From: Deltaproteobacteria bacterium
GTDB taxonomy: Bacteria; Myxococcota; JACRCW01
Reading direction: 5' to 3'
DNA: 64,000 bases
Assembly: GCA_016218805.1 (NCBI GenBank)
Contig: JACRCW010000064.1
Span: forward strand, 1 to 64,000
Position numbers and translations under genes: made by a program. How positions within the stretch are numbered: the stretch's first letter is position 1; each line of letters starts with the position of its first letter. Shown here one piece after another: positions 53,101 through 60,211 of this stretch. Below the pieces are notes generated by a model, which saw only the letters and a list, made by a program, of their open reading frames with translations, did no database searches and was not told the origin of the DNA.

Positions 53101-55974
53101 CAGCACGTCACGCTGTTCCGCGCCGACCTCGAGTGCAGCACCGGCAAGTGCCAGGTCACCGGCAAGGCGCGGGTGGCCGGCCCGGGCGTGACGTCGTCCA
53201 AGGACGAAAGCAGGTTCTCGAGCGAGTTCTTCACGTTGGGCGCCGCCACCGAAGCCGACGTCGCGCTCTCGTTCGACGGCCGCAACGTGCTCGTCGCGAT
53301 GGGCGTGCTTGGCGCCTCAGGCGGGGCAAGCCTGGAGTCCGCACACGCCCTCGCGGTGGACGAGGTGCTCCAGGCGCGCAGCCTGCCCAGCACCACCGCC
53401 GCGCCCACGGCGCTGACGGGCTCCTTCTTCCGCATCAGCGCTGCGCGCGCCACGGCCACCACGCTGTCCTTCAAGGAACTCCGCTTCTACCCGCGCGCCA
53501 TCTCTCCGGTGGAGCTTGCGGGTCTGGCGCGCCGCGACTGCAACAACGCCGGGTGTTCCGCGCGCGGGATGACCTGCCATGCGGGCAGCGGGATGGCCTT
53601 GCCGTCGTGCTCGGGCTGCGAAGCGGGTGCAATCCCGGCTTCTGACGGAGCCGGGTCGTCGTGCATTTCGCGGACGCCGTTCATGGCCGCGTGCACGTCA
53701 GACGAACAGTGTCAGACCGGGCTGTGCGTGGGGCGCCGCTGCGTGGAAGGCAGCAGGACTGAGTTCTGCACGAGCGCCTGCGCCGCGCTTGGCCGCAACT
53801 GCGAAGAGAAGAGCCACAACGCCTACGGGTGCAGCGACGACTGCAAGGAGTTCTACCGCCAGGACTTTGCCACGCCGCCCAACGAGGCGTGCTTCTGGTC
53901 GCCGGAGACCGAGAACCACGCGCTGTGCGAGACCAGCGACCAGTGCCTCTCCGGCGCGTGCATCACCGCCAGGGAGAAGACCTACTCCGTGGTGGAGACC
54001 ACCACCTGCCCGGTCCAACAGAGTGGCACCAGGGACTTCTACTGCCGCAAACCCGACGACAACTTTGACCGCTGGAAGGTGTGGGCCAGCATCAACGGCG
54101 GTGCGTTCCAGGATTGGCCGGCGTTCTGCCTGAACCTCAACAACACCAGCGACGACTTTGTGGTGCGCAACGTCTATGCGGGCCGCGAATGCCCGCCGGT
54201 CTTCACCTCCGTGAGCGGCGGTGCCAACGACGTCAAGCGCTGCGCGGAGCAGGAGGACCTCGGTTGTACGGCGCGGAACCGCAAGTCGACCGCATCCCGC
54301 ATCACGCGCCCGGGAGAGCCGGAGGAGCGGACCGTCTACACGTGCAGCGGGTGCCTCGACACCACGTTCAACGGCGTGCCGCTCTATGTGGAAGGCTTCA
54401 AGATGATGAAGCCGGAGCTGTGCAAGACGGTGCGCGAGAAGATCGTCGACAGCTGGATTGACTACCGCGGCGGAAACAAGCGTTCCTACAGCTACCCGTC
54501 AGGCGTGGGCGCGGACGTGCTCAAGCAGCTGTTGTTGACGGGCACCGGATCGCTGACACCGGCGGAGTATTCGCAGCTGGAAAAGATGGGGTTTGGCCCC
54601 ACGGTGCTCAACTTTGACGTCTGGCCCGCGCATGACCAGTTGGACTGGTACTGGAAGTGGGGCGGCTTCCTTGACTTTGAGGAGTGCGGCGTGGAGTTGC
54701 CGCCGGCGAACCTGTCGTCCGCGGCGCGGCTCGAGAGGTTCAAGCAGAGCAAGGCGGCCTCCCCGTTCCACGACCTCGACGACAACGCGGCCATCTGCAG
54801 GCCCAACAAGTTCCCCAACGGCACGCCGTGTCCACCGCCTGGCGCCAACCTCACCAGCGGTGATTCGCCGCATTCTTTCTGTGACAGCGGCTTCTGCGCG
54901 CGTGACACCGGCGTGTGTGAGGAGGGCTACGGCCGGGTGGAGGACACCAACGGCGAGAGCCGCGCTGATGACAAGAAGGACGACGACAGCGAGTTCCCGG
55001 TCAGCTTCTCCCAGACCAACCGCACCAGCATGGAGGTGCGCACCGTGGGGACGCTGGCCAACGGGCAGACCAAGAAGCGCGAGTACACGCTGCAATCCGT
55101 CAACGACAACACGCTCACGTTCTTCGGCTCCAGCCGGTCCATCATGCGCATTGAGGAAACCGCGGTCACCGACCCCGACGACGAAGCCAGCGAATTCGAA
55201 GGCAGAACCTTCTTCCTTGGCCTGCAGGTTCCTTCTGACGATCCCGCCGTTGCCTGTGAGGGCGCCAGCTGGAACAACGGCGAGTACCAGCCGCCGCCGC
55301 CGGGCTCTCCCCGCTGCGCACCGGCGGAGGACGGCATCACGCCCGCCATCCCCGTCGTGAAGTTGTGCCTCCCGTCGCCCGCCGGTTGCGAAGACGTGGA
55401 CCCGTTCACTGACTTCGCTTCGAACACCACCGGCAAGGGGCCCATGTGCGTGAAGAAGACGTTCCTGGCCGGCCCCGTCCCCATCACGATGCAGGCGGAA
55501 GTGACCCTGGACGCGTGCATCGGCGTGGGCTTCCACATTGACGACCAGACCCAGGAGCCCGCGTTCCGCGTGGTTCCGGAACTGGGCGTCGGCGTCGACC
55601 TGCGCGGCGGCGTGGGTGGCAGCATTGGGCCGGTGGAGGTGTTTGCCGGCGCGCGCGCGGTCATCACCATCCTGGGTCTCGAGTTCCCCATCGCCTGGGG
55701 CCTGGTGATCGAGAAGAAGGACAAGGACCCGCAGCAGGAGCAGATCGAGAACCTCTACGTCGTGAAGTTCCAGAGGACCATCGGCCTGGACATCACCGTC
55801 CTGAAGCTGGCCTTGTCGCTCTTTGCCGAGGTGGGCGTCGGAATCTTCATGATCGAGTGGGACCAGATCATCTTTGAGTTCGGTGGCCTGCAATTCCACT
55901 TCGATCTCGCGTCGACCGACATCCAGAGCAAGAAGGTCGACTTCGAACATCCAACCGCCGCGTACGGCAACTGA
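47107..55974 (+). CDS. Giant secreted Cys-rich protein with LamG-like and SUEL-lectin-like domains
   Basis: 2955 residues with a signal peptide (MRRLLHPVSLIPVLAALQFAPLTANA). Residues about 30-1060 alternate two Cys modules: module A (pattern C.P.C.GK.CG.DGCGG.CGTC; 14 copies) and module B (about 60 residues, pattern GCC.G......C....DC...CGW.....Y.C; about 8 copies). A motif CGDGFC...GESCASCPGDCGAC ends this part (about 1242-1272). Three LamG-like beta sandwiches follow (about 1317-1672, 1692-1885, 1932-2145); the first is split by a SUEL-lectin-like insert (about 1441-1536). A second Cys-rich region and a hydrophobic beta-rich C-terminal domain (about 2640-2955) complete it. No membrane anchor or sorting tail is seen. 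It is probably an extracellular adhesive or matrix protein. Confidence 0.88.
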   Translation: MRRLLHPVSLIPVLAALQFAPLTANADACAPGLAAYPEGCCNGRVWASCITNVEYALDCSSTTDPNQGCIWDTGLSAYGCGDTTVNPSVDPSLTYARACSCTIDCAGRTCGSDGCGGQCGVCTGSSYCDGTQCVCSPDCTNRWCGDDGCGGTCGDCTGGQVCYDPAIGCENCQPDCTGKQCGSDGCGGQCGLGCGGGMVCNAQGQCDVCVPDCAGKICGSDGCSTMCGNCPSQYDTCSADQTTCIACVPACSGKQCGDNGCGGTCGTCGSTEICTAAQQCVVCTPDCTGKQCGDDGCGGSCGTCTSGTCSVSGVCDSRYCRDIPALGCCDGTERLSCSYQLIDVEDCAATGGMCGLSANSFGVAGCFSAAEVTSSAPCPAPCTPNCTNKNCGDDGCNNVCGVCGAGQLCNAAQQCEACVPACSGRVCGYDFCGGSCGTCTGAGEVCTPDGQCVVEERTCANVPVGGCCEGGIYKQCDDGPMAQLRCSDFGDVCGSNWFGGFAGCWPQSQYEGPKPCACIPKCTGKECGPDGCGGVCGTCHAGQDCDENAQCVYPACPDLPDERCCTGEVLSGCSQRGALPVDCKSRNQYCGWDSDQGVYGCVDSPNLTDPAGALRNCPGAPTCTPSCTGRTCGSDGCGGSCGTCPTDRTCDFTTGTCVGETMCSSLPPGGCCYVNTEYYNIVQHLSCSSTDDYPSRQHCGLMPNPSGWGSVQGMCGWADGRVACVPKTSTAQPPSGTNIYCPTGTCIPKCDGTDQCGADGCGGVCGICPATHSCVAAADGTGGHCVAPCSPSCAGRTCGSDGCGGSCGDCNYNEECKELELGKSACVFVNRCNGLPDEGCCDGRDRVRRCHNGYPVSEECGSLVSCGWYEGGGSYVCGRTNGAADPSGVHPKTCPGGSSACVPRCGGKECGVDGCGGSCGTCTGGMECDRAGKCRTPTFTGGKYDQYTYTFSPSAGCCYDDGTMQYERYNADVYLGKQRVGQLPCYYGCGFNEQYQMYMCNEYGRPALPSVDPAGNYPRVCQAPTCTPSCAGKQCGDDGCGGSCGSCADGSRCYENQCYNLCTEPDPRSHEYYTEEGRCSYATLYFCDNGLPAELNCNQVGSLCGWNELLGAYSCGTSGEAGPAGTEPIQNPDCAFASGTCGFKRGCGINDGACPSGQSCSVQGYVEDYGLGHCVNNSETQYTSCKARCFGTRVIERFNYQCSCNEGCEVLGDPAFSVNNAVEHGICCTDYAYECQGAPSVPACGDGFCFRDAGESCASCPGDCGACPAGSDTPPWNAPYDRAPRAAAGGGVNDLALSPLDDVLPVSPPVPTDALMMYVPAPGIDLGPPGSRTNFQPGTDVIASTTGRLGQALRFFTQTGQTVTHAGDLTWLPDGALPRVVNTKTRENGGMSVAMWINVPDDIDPAALNPLWTGLPAPDAADNTERLCLWPRKYSSPRLKVACPRINGQESKITDIRMYAGGIVGLPAAPDGNCLRMSDYKQDATCQWSGAEDYARTTCLGQGSCTLKFPDNVPGCVADSPSTTMYVEAVCSANPTPPELGVSMLITPSSMGHQLALSAPGASFASTKEVTTGEWHHVGFTFQPFASEKKRAGGIATLYLDGEAVASNASVRFPRLRSSTTSGVTTTALNLFPLGMNPSRTATSSLIADVDELFVYGRAITDGEMSSLARKGTRGLRMVWPENGSAHRFRNDATSLSLVTVDAPHLLDVGAPGGSRTVRREQPALHVGNDRSLEFGKSGTHDLAGLSSYTLMAWVRQPASGTLRTLMSAGEAGTDERLKLERVDSTGACGGRALVATFSDGTVTQTDCSYGFDPDRWVMLAVTQGGGKRSIYVDAVLVAESSVSNPAALFVGTGGSPRVAFRDVDVFWAGLFQRALSQPDLAIWRGQGPLMWTDGAKYTAGGAGKVRDYALYQERGVTTQRPTLWQGNTPLASASGAGPLALDRATTQELTIPASVHFARPEGSTTDDAPRIFSYAARVVMNGDGTYPLVDRQVASGGQHVTLFRADLECSTGKCQVTGKARVAGPGVTSSKDESRFSSEFFTLGAATEADVALSFDGRNVLVAMGVLGASGGASLESAHALAVDEVLQARSLPSTTAAPTALTGSFFRISAARATATTLSFKELRFYPRAISPVELAGLARRDCNNAGCSARGMTCHAGSGMALPSCSGCEAGAIPASDGAGSSCISRTPFMAACTSDEQCQTGLCVGRRCVEGSRTEFCTSACAALGRNCEEKSHNAYGCSDDCKEFYRQDFATPPNEACFWSPETENHALCETSDQCLSGACITAREKTYSVVETTTCPVQQSGTRDFYCRKPDDNFDRWKVWASINGGAFQDWPAFCLNLNNTSDDFVVRNVYAGRECPPVFTSVSGGANDVKRCAEQEDLGCTARNRKSTASRITRPGEPEERTVYTCSGCLDTTFNGVPLYVEGFKMMKPELCKTVREKIVDSWIDYRGGNKRSYSYPSGVGADVLKQLLLTGTGSLTPAEYSQLEKMGFGPTVLNFDVWPAHDQLDWYWKWGGFLDFEECGVELPPANLSSAARLERFKQSKAASPFHDLDDNAAICRPNKFPNGTPCPPPGANLTSGDSPHSFCDSGFCARDTGVCEEGYGRVEDTNGESRADDKKDDDSEFPVSFSQTNRTSMEVRTVGTLANGQTKKREYTLQSVNDNTLTFFGSSRSIMRIEETAVTDPDDEASEFEGRTFFLGLQVPSDDPAVACEGASWNNGEYQPPPPGSPRCAPAEDGITPAIPVVKLCLPSPAGCEDVDPFTDFASNTTGKGPMCVKKTFLAGPVPITMQAEVTLDACIGVGFHIDDQTQEPAFRVVPELGVGVDLRGGVGGSIGPVEVFAGARAVITILGLEFPIAWGLVIEKKDKDPQQEQIENLYVVKFQRTIGLDITVLKLALSLFAEVGVGIFMIEWDQIIFEFGGLQFHFDLASTDIQSKKVDFEHPTAAYGN
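47395..50290 (+). repeat. 14-copy Cys/Gly module A array, alternating with module B
   Basis: Each A copy encodes about 30 residues around a core such as CGDDGCGGSCGTC. Copies 1-6 are nearly head to tail; from copy 7 on most are separated by a B module. DNA identity between copies is highest at the CGxDGCGG core. Copy 4 (CGSDGCSTMCGNC) and copy 8 (CGYDFCGGSCGTC) are the most diverged. Confidence 0.85.
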
Positions 55975-55983
55975 CGCAGGAGC

Positions 55984-57966
55984 ATGACCATGCGATCCCG
56001 TTCGATCCTGACGTTGTTCGCCGCCGTTGCCGCCGTGGGCGGGCTGCTGTGGTGGACTTCCCGCACCGAGCCGGCCCCGTCCACCCGCGTTGATGCCGCG
56101 CCGCCACGTGCCGCCGCACCGGTGGATGTTGCGCTGCACGCGCCGCCCGCCGACGTGCTGCAACCCGCGGAACCCTCCAAGCCCGTGGAGCCTCCCCCCA
56201 CGCTCGATGGTCGTTACGCGCTCCGCTACGCGATGACCATGTCGGGCGCCGACGCCGTGGGGAACGTGCCGCAGGCGCTCATGGTGCTCACCGGCACGCT
56301 CGTCGTCGAGCCGGCGCAGGAGGGGGAGCGGCGGTGGCTGAAAGCGTCGCTTGAGGGCGCGTCGCTGCAGCTTGATGAGGCGCTCAGGAAGGTCACCGAT
56401 TTCCCAGCCGCGCCCGACGGGGAATTCAAGCAGCCCTTTGCGGTCCCGCTTGAGCGCGACGGCCGTGTCGTCGACATCCGCTTTGCACGGGACCTGAGTC
56501 TGGCCACCCGCGGCACGCTGGCGGCGGTGATGCAGGCGGCGCAGTTCGTCCGCGTGGACCCCGCCGCCGCGGAGTACGACCTGCCGGAATGGTCGGTGAA
56601 TGGCACGCTGTCTTCCCACTGGCTGCGCAAGAGCGCCTCCGAGTACGTGCGCGCCTGGCGCGGCGCCGAATACGTCGACACGGCGGGGGGCCTGGACCCG
56701 GCGCCCGCGCAGTCATCGTTCGGTGAAGGGACGATCACGCTCGCCAACGGGCGCATTGAGAAGGTGGAGGCCAACGAGCGCGGGACTGCGCGCACCGGCG
56801 CCCAGGTGCAGCGACGTCCGTCCTACACAACGAGCGTTGAGCTCACGCGCATGGAGGGCAAGGCGTCGGTGGCTGCAGCGCGTCCGGACGCGCTCACGCC
56901 GCTTGTCACCAGCCAGCTCCACATCCCGCTCCCCAGGGAGCCCGCCGTTCCGTTTGAGGAGGCAATGGCCCAGGTGGAAGCGGCGGGCGACAAGCGCGCG
57001 GAACGCGCAGTGGCCCGCAAGACCCTCATGTACACGCTCATGGCGTCACCCGCCTCCGCAACGCAGGCCGAAGCGGTGTTCCGCCGGCCGGGCACTCCCG
57101 ACGCGGTCAAGCGCACCACCGTTGAGGCGCTGGCGGGCGCCGCCACGCCGGAAGCGCAGAGCGTGCTCGCGTCGGTGATGCTGGATGACAAGGTGCTCGT
57201 CACCGACCGCCTGTTCGTTGTCCAGGCCACCGTGGGCGTGAAGAAACCCCGCGAGCAGCTCCTGGACGACATGGCGCGCCTTGCCTACGAGCACCCCGAC
57301 AAGATCTACGCAAGCCAGGTGGCCATGGCGCTGGGCGCGGAGATCGCCTGGGCCGCCGAGCACAACGTGAAGACGGCCACCGGGTACCTGGCGGGCTACC
57401 TGCAGCACGCGGCCGCGGTGTTGCAGCCGCCGAATGCGGGAGAACCCAAGCGCCTCCGTGAGCGGTCCAACTGGCTCGGCGGGCTGGGCAACCTCGCCTC
57501 GCCCAACGCGCTCCCGTTCATTGAGGCGGCGCTGTCCGACCCGGAGCAGGGCATTCGCGCGAGCGCCGCGCACGCACTGCGGTTCCAGGACCCGCGGCCG
57601 GTCCGCGAGCGCATGCAGCAGATCATGCACCAGGACCAGTCGATGACGGTGCGCCTCGGCATCCTGCATGCCGCGCGTTATATGGGCCCCGAGTCGCAGA
57701 AGACGCTGGTGGAGCGCGCGCTCACCTACGATCCCAGCGAGAACGTCCGCACCGAAGCCGCCTACGTCATCTCGGCGTGGCTGCCGCAGGCGCCGGGACT
57801 CCGCCAGGTTCTCGCGCAAGCCCTGGAGCAGGAACGGTCGGAAAAGGTCCGCCATGTGCTGCGCAACTTCCTGGAGCCCGGCCGCATTGCGCCGCCGGGG
57901 CAGCTCATTCCAACGGTGAACGAGCTCATCCCGCCCGAATACCGCTCGACGACGGAGAACCCGTGA
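55984..57966 (+). CDS. HEAT-repeat protein with vitellogenin/MTP (LLTP)-like layout
   Basis: 660 residues. A signal anchor (ILTLFAAVAAVGGLLWW) is followed by a Pro-rich linker. A beta-rich domain at about 75-300 has the features of the lipid-transfer N-sheet (YALRYAMTMSG, LTGTLVVEP, WLKASLEGASLQLDEALR, PFAVPLERDGRVVDIRFA, then a TRGTLAAVMQAAQFV helix and AEYD). A helical superhelix at about 340-640 has HEAT-like units (LGNLASPNALPFIEAALSD, IRASAAHALRFQDPRPVRER, VRLGILHAARYM). This order matches the N-sheet and helical domains of large lipid transfer proteins. AGGAG precedes the ATG, 10 bases after the giant gene; its stop overlaps the next ATG. Confidence 0.72.
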   Translation: MTMRSRSILTLFAAVAAVGGLLWWTSRTEPAPSTRVDAAPPRAAAPVDVALHAPPADVLQPAEPSKPVEPPPTLDGRYALRYAMTMSGADAVGNVPQALMVLTGTLVVEPAQEGERRWLKASLEGASLQLDEALRKVTDFPAAPDGEFKQPFAVPLERDGRVVDIRFARDLSLATRGTLAAVMQAAQFVRVDPAAAEYDLPEWSVNGTLSSHWLRKSASEYVRAWRGAEYVDTAGGLDPAPAQSSFGEGTITLANGRIEKVEANERGTARTGAQVQRRPSYTTSVELTRMEGKASVAAARPDALTPLVTSQLHIPLPREPAVPFEEAMAQVEAAGDKRAERAVARKTLMYTLMASPASATQAEAVFRRPGTPDAVKRTTVEALAGAATPEAQSVLASVMLDDKVLVTDRLFVVQATVGVKKPREQLLDDMARLAYEHPDKIYASQVAMALGAEIAWAAEHNVKTATGYLAGYLQHAAAVLQPPNAGEPKRLRERSNWLGGLGNLASPNALPFIEAALSDPEQGIRASAAHALRFQDPRPVRERMQQIMHQDQSMTVRLGILHAARYMGPESQKTLVERALTYDPSENVRTEAAYVISAWLPQAPGLRQVLAQALEQERSEKVRHVLRNFLEPGRIAPPGQLIPTVNELIPPEYRSTTENP

Positions 57967-60206
57967 TGCGGCACCTGGTTCTTTGCGTTGCCGTTGGCGC
58001 GCTCTCCCTGGCCGGCTGCCAGAAGAACGGTTCCTGCGGTGAGGGCACGGTGGAGAAGGATGGGGCGTGCGTGCCCGTGGAGGCCGCGGGAATGACCTGC
58101 GGCGCGGGCACGGCGCTGTCCGACGGTGGCTGTGTGCGCACGGGGCCGGTGACACCGTCACTGACCTGTGGCGCGGGAACCACGCTGGTCAATGGGCAGT
58201 GCGTGGCGCTTGACGCGGGCGGTTCAAGCGGACCGGCGTGCGGGCCGGGGACCGTGCTTGTTGGGACCACGTGCGTGCTCAGCGACGGCGGGAGCACCGA
58301 CGCCGCCGTCTGCGTGCCCCAATGCCTGGGCCGGGAGTGCGGTGACAACGGCTGCGGCGGCACGTGCGGTTCATGCACGGATTCGGCGAAGCCGAGCTGT
58401 GACCAGCAGACCGGCCGGTGCGGCGCCGTGTGCGTGCCGCAGTGCGCCGGTCGCAGCTGCGGTGACAACGGGTGCGGCGGAACCTGCGGCACCTGTGGTT
58501 CGGAGACGACCTGCTCGGCCACGCTTGCGCGCTGCATCCCTGACGCCTGGACGTGCAGCCCCAGCTACTTCGGCGGTGGCGACGTCTGCGATTGCGATTG
58601 CGGGGCCCGCGACACCGATTGCGACCTGGGCCGGCCGCTCGCGGGGTGCGAAGAGGGAGAAATCTGCAACAGCCTGGGCGCCTGCGTGCCGGCCGCGCCG
58701 TCGTCGTGGACGTGCTCCACGCTGGCGTACAACGCCCATGACGCGTGCGACTGCGGATGCGGCGCGTATGACCCGGACTGCGACTTCATCAGCGTCTTTG
58801 GCATCAACGGCTGCGGTGAGGGCGTGACCACGTGCAACAGTGATGGGACCTGCGGGACCTGCACGCCGGACTGCGCGAACAAGGTATGCGGCAACAACGG
58901 GTGCGGCGGGTCGTGCGGCCAGTGTGACGTCGGGAACGACCAGGTCTGCCACGCGGGAGCCTGCGTGGGACGGTGCACGCCCACGCCCGCGGCATGCCTG
59001 GATGCCGCGTGCGGTGACGACGGTTGCGGTGGCGTGTGCGGCACCTGCTCAACCGGCACCAGCTGCAACGCCGGCGCGTGCCGGACCGATCCCGTGGCGC
59101 AGACGCCGTTCTCATGCGCGGGACGCTGCGGGAGCCAGGCGCCATCCGGCTGTTACTGCGACGCCACCTGCGCGGCGCACAACAACTGCTGCGCCGACTA
59201 CGCCACGACGTGCCAGTGCACGCCGGACTGCACAGGCAAGACGTGCGGCAGCGACGGATGCGGCGGCGACTGCGGGACGTGCACGGGGACCACGCCCTAT
59301 TGCACCGACGCCGGCCAGTGCACGAGCCAATGCACCCGGAGATGCGACGGCCGCCAGTGCGGCAGCGACGGATGCGGGGGAACGTGCGGCACCTGCGCGA
59401 CGGATGAGAGCTGCTACTGGACCTACCAGTGCGTTCCGTCCAACTGGACGTGCGACGGCGTGCTGTTCGGCGACCAGCAGGGGTGTGACTGCGGCTGCGG
59501 CGCCATCGACCCTGACTGCTCGGTGTCAGACGCGTACGTGTACGGCTGTCCCCTGGAGCACCGCGTCTGCGGCGGCGCCGGGATGTGCAGCATCTCCTTC
59601 TGCCACCGCAACGGCGAGTGCGGTTCGCAGTGGTGCACCGGCGCCTACGCGGAGGGGAACCAGCGCTTTGGCGGCTACTGCGCAGATCCCATCATCACGG
59701 GACATCCACCCGGAACCGCGTGCACGCTGGACGAGCAATGCGCGTCCCTGTTGTGCGCGGGTGGCCAGTGCCGCACGCACTGCCAGGCCGATTCGGACTG
59801 CGACGGTGCAACCCGGTGCGTGGCGCTGCCGGTGCGCGACGTCGGAACGCGGCTCATCCAGGGCTACGTGGGCGCGTGCGACCTCGTCGCCGGGTCCGGG
59901 GCGGCCTGCACCAGCCAGGCGGCGTGCGGCAGCATCGAGCGGTGCATCGTCGTGATGGACCCATCGACCACGCAGCCGCGGTATCTGTGCGCATCGCTGT
60001 TGGAACTGGACGCCGTGGGCCGCGCCTGCGACCTGGACGCATGTCCGGCGGGGTATCGCTGCGAGGACGGCGGCGCCGGTCGCATCTGCACGCGGCCGTG
60101 CCCCGCCGGAGTGGGCGATTGTCCGTCGGGCTACCAGTGCGTTGACCGTCCGCTCGCTCCCCTCCTTCCAACCAGCGCCATGGTGCCGCTGTGCCTGCCG
60201 GGGTGA
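57966..60206 (+). CDS. Cys-rich lipoprotein with module A repeats and a somatomedin-B-like domain
   Basis: 746 residues. Lipobox LAGC (MRHLVLCVAVGALSLAGC). The stalk is four tandem CG.GT....G.CV units (about 24-110). Six module-A copies follow, with three copies of another module (pattern WTC......C.CDCGCGA.DPDC). A segment FSCAGRCGSQ...CYCDATCAAHNNCCADY (about residues 379-413) has the eight-Cys spacing of somatomedin B. The C-terminus has CT.DEQC/C..DSDC repeats. The ATG at 57966 shares one base with the preceding stop (TGATG). It is probably surface-anchored and may dock the giant protein. Confidence 0.85.
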   Translation: MRHLVLCVAVGALSLAGCQKNGSCGEGTVEKDGACVPVEAAGMTCGAGTALSDGGCVRTGPVTPSLTCGAGTTLVNGQCVALDAGGSSGPACGPGTVLVGTTCVLSDGGSTDAAVCVPQCLGRECGDNGCGGTCGSCTDSAKPSCDQQTGRCGAVCVPQCAGRSCGDNGCGGTCGTCGSETTCSATLARCIPDAWTCSPSYFGGGDVCDCDCGARDTDCDLGRPLAGCEEGEICNSLGACVPAAPSSWTCSTLAYNAHDACDCGCGAYDPDCDFISVFGINGCGEGVTTCNSDGTCGTCTPDCANKVCGNNGCGGSCGQCDVGNDQVCHAGACVGRCTPTPAACLDAACGDDGCGGVCGTCSTGTSCNAGACRTDPVAQTPFSCAGRCGSQAPSGCYCDATCAAHNNCCADYATTCQCTPDCTGKTCGSDGCGGDCGTCTGTTPYCTDAGQCTSQCTRRCDGRQCGSDGCGGTCGTCATDESCYWTYQCVPSNWTCDGVLFGDQQGCDCGCGAIDPDCSVSDAYVYGCPLEHRVCGGAGMCSISFCHRNGECGSQWCTGAYAEGNQRFGGYCADPIITGHPPGTACTLDEQCASLLCAGGQCRTHCQADSDCDGATRCVALPVRDVGTRLIQGYVGACDLVAGSGAACTSQAACGSIERCIVVMDPSTTQPRYLCASLLELDAVGRACDLDACPAGYRCEDGGAGRICTRPCPAGVGDCPSGYQCVDRPLAPLLPTSAMVPLCLPG
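58036..58290 (+). repeat. Four-copy CGxGTxxxxGxCV stalk
   Basis: Four units (CGEGTVEKDGACV, CGAGTALSDGGCV, CGAGTTLVNGQCV, CGPGTVLVGTTCV) follow the lipobox. The same stalk recurs with four units in the next gene, showing a shared anchor design. Confidence 0.85.
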
Positions 60207-60211
60207 CCACC

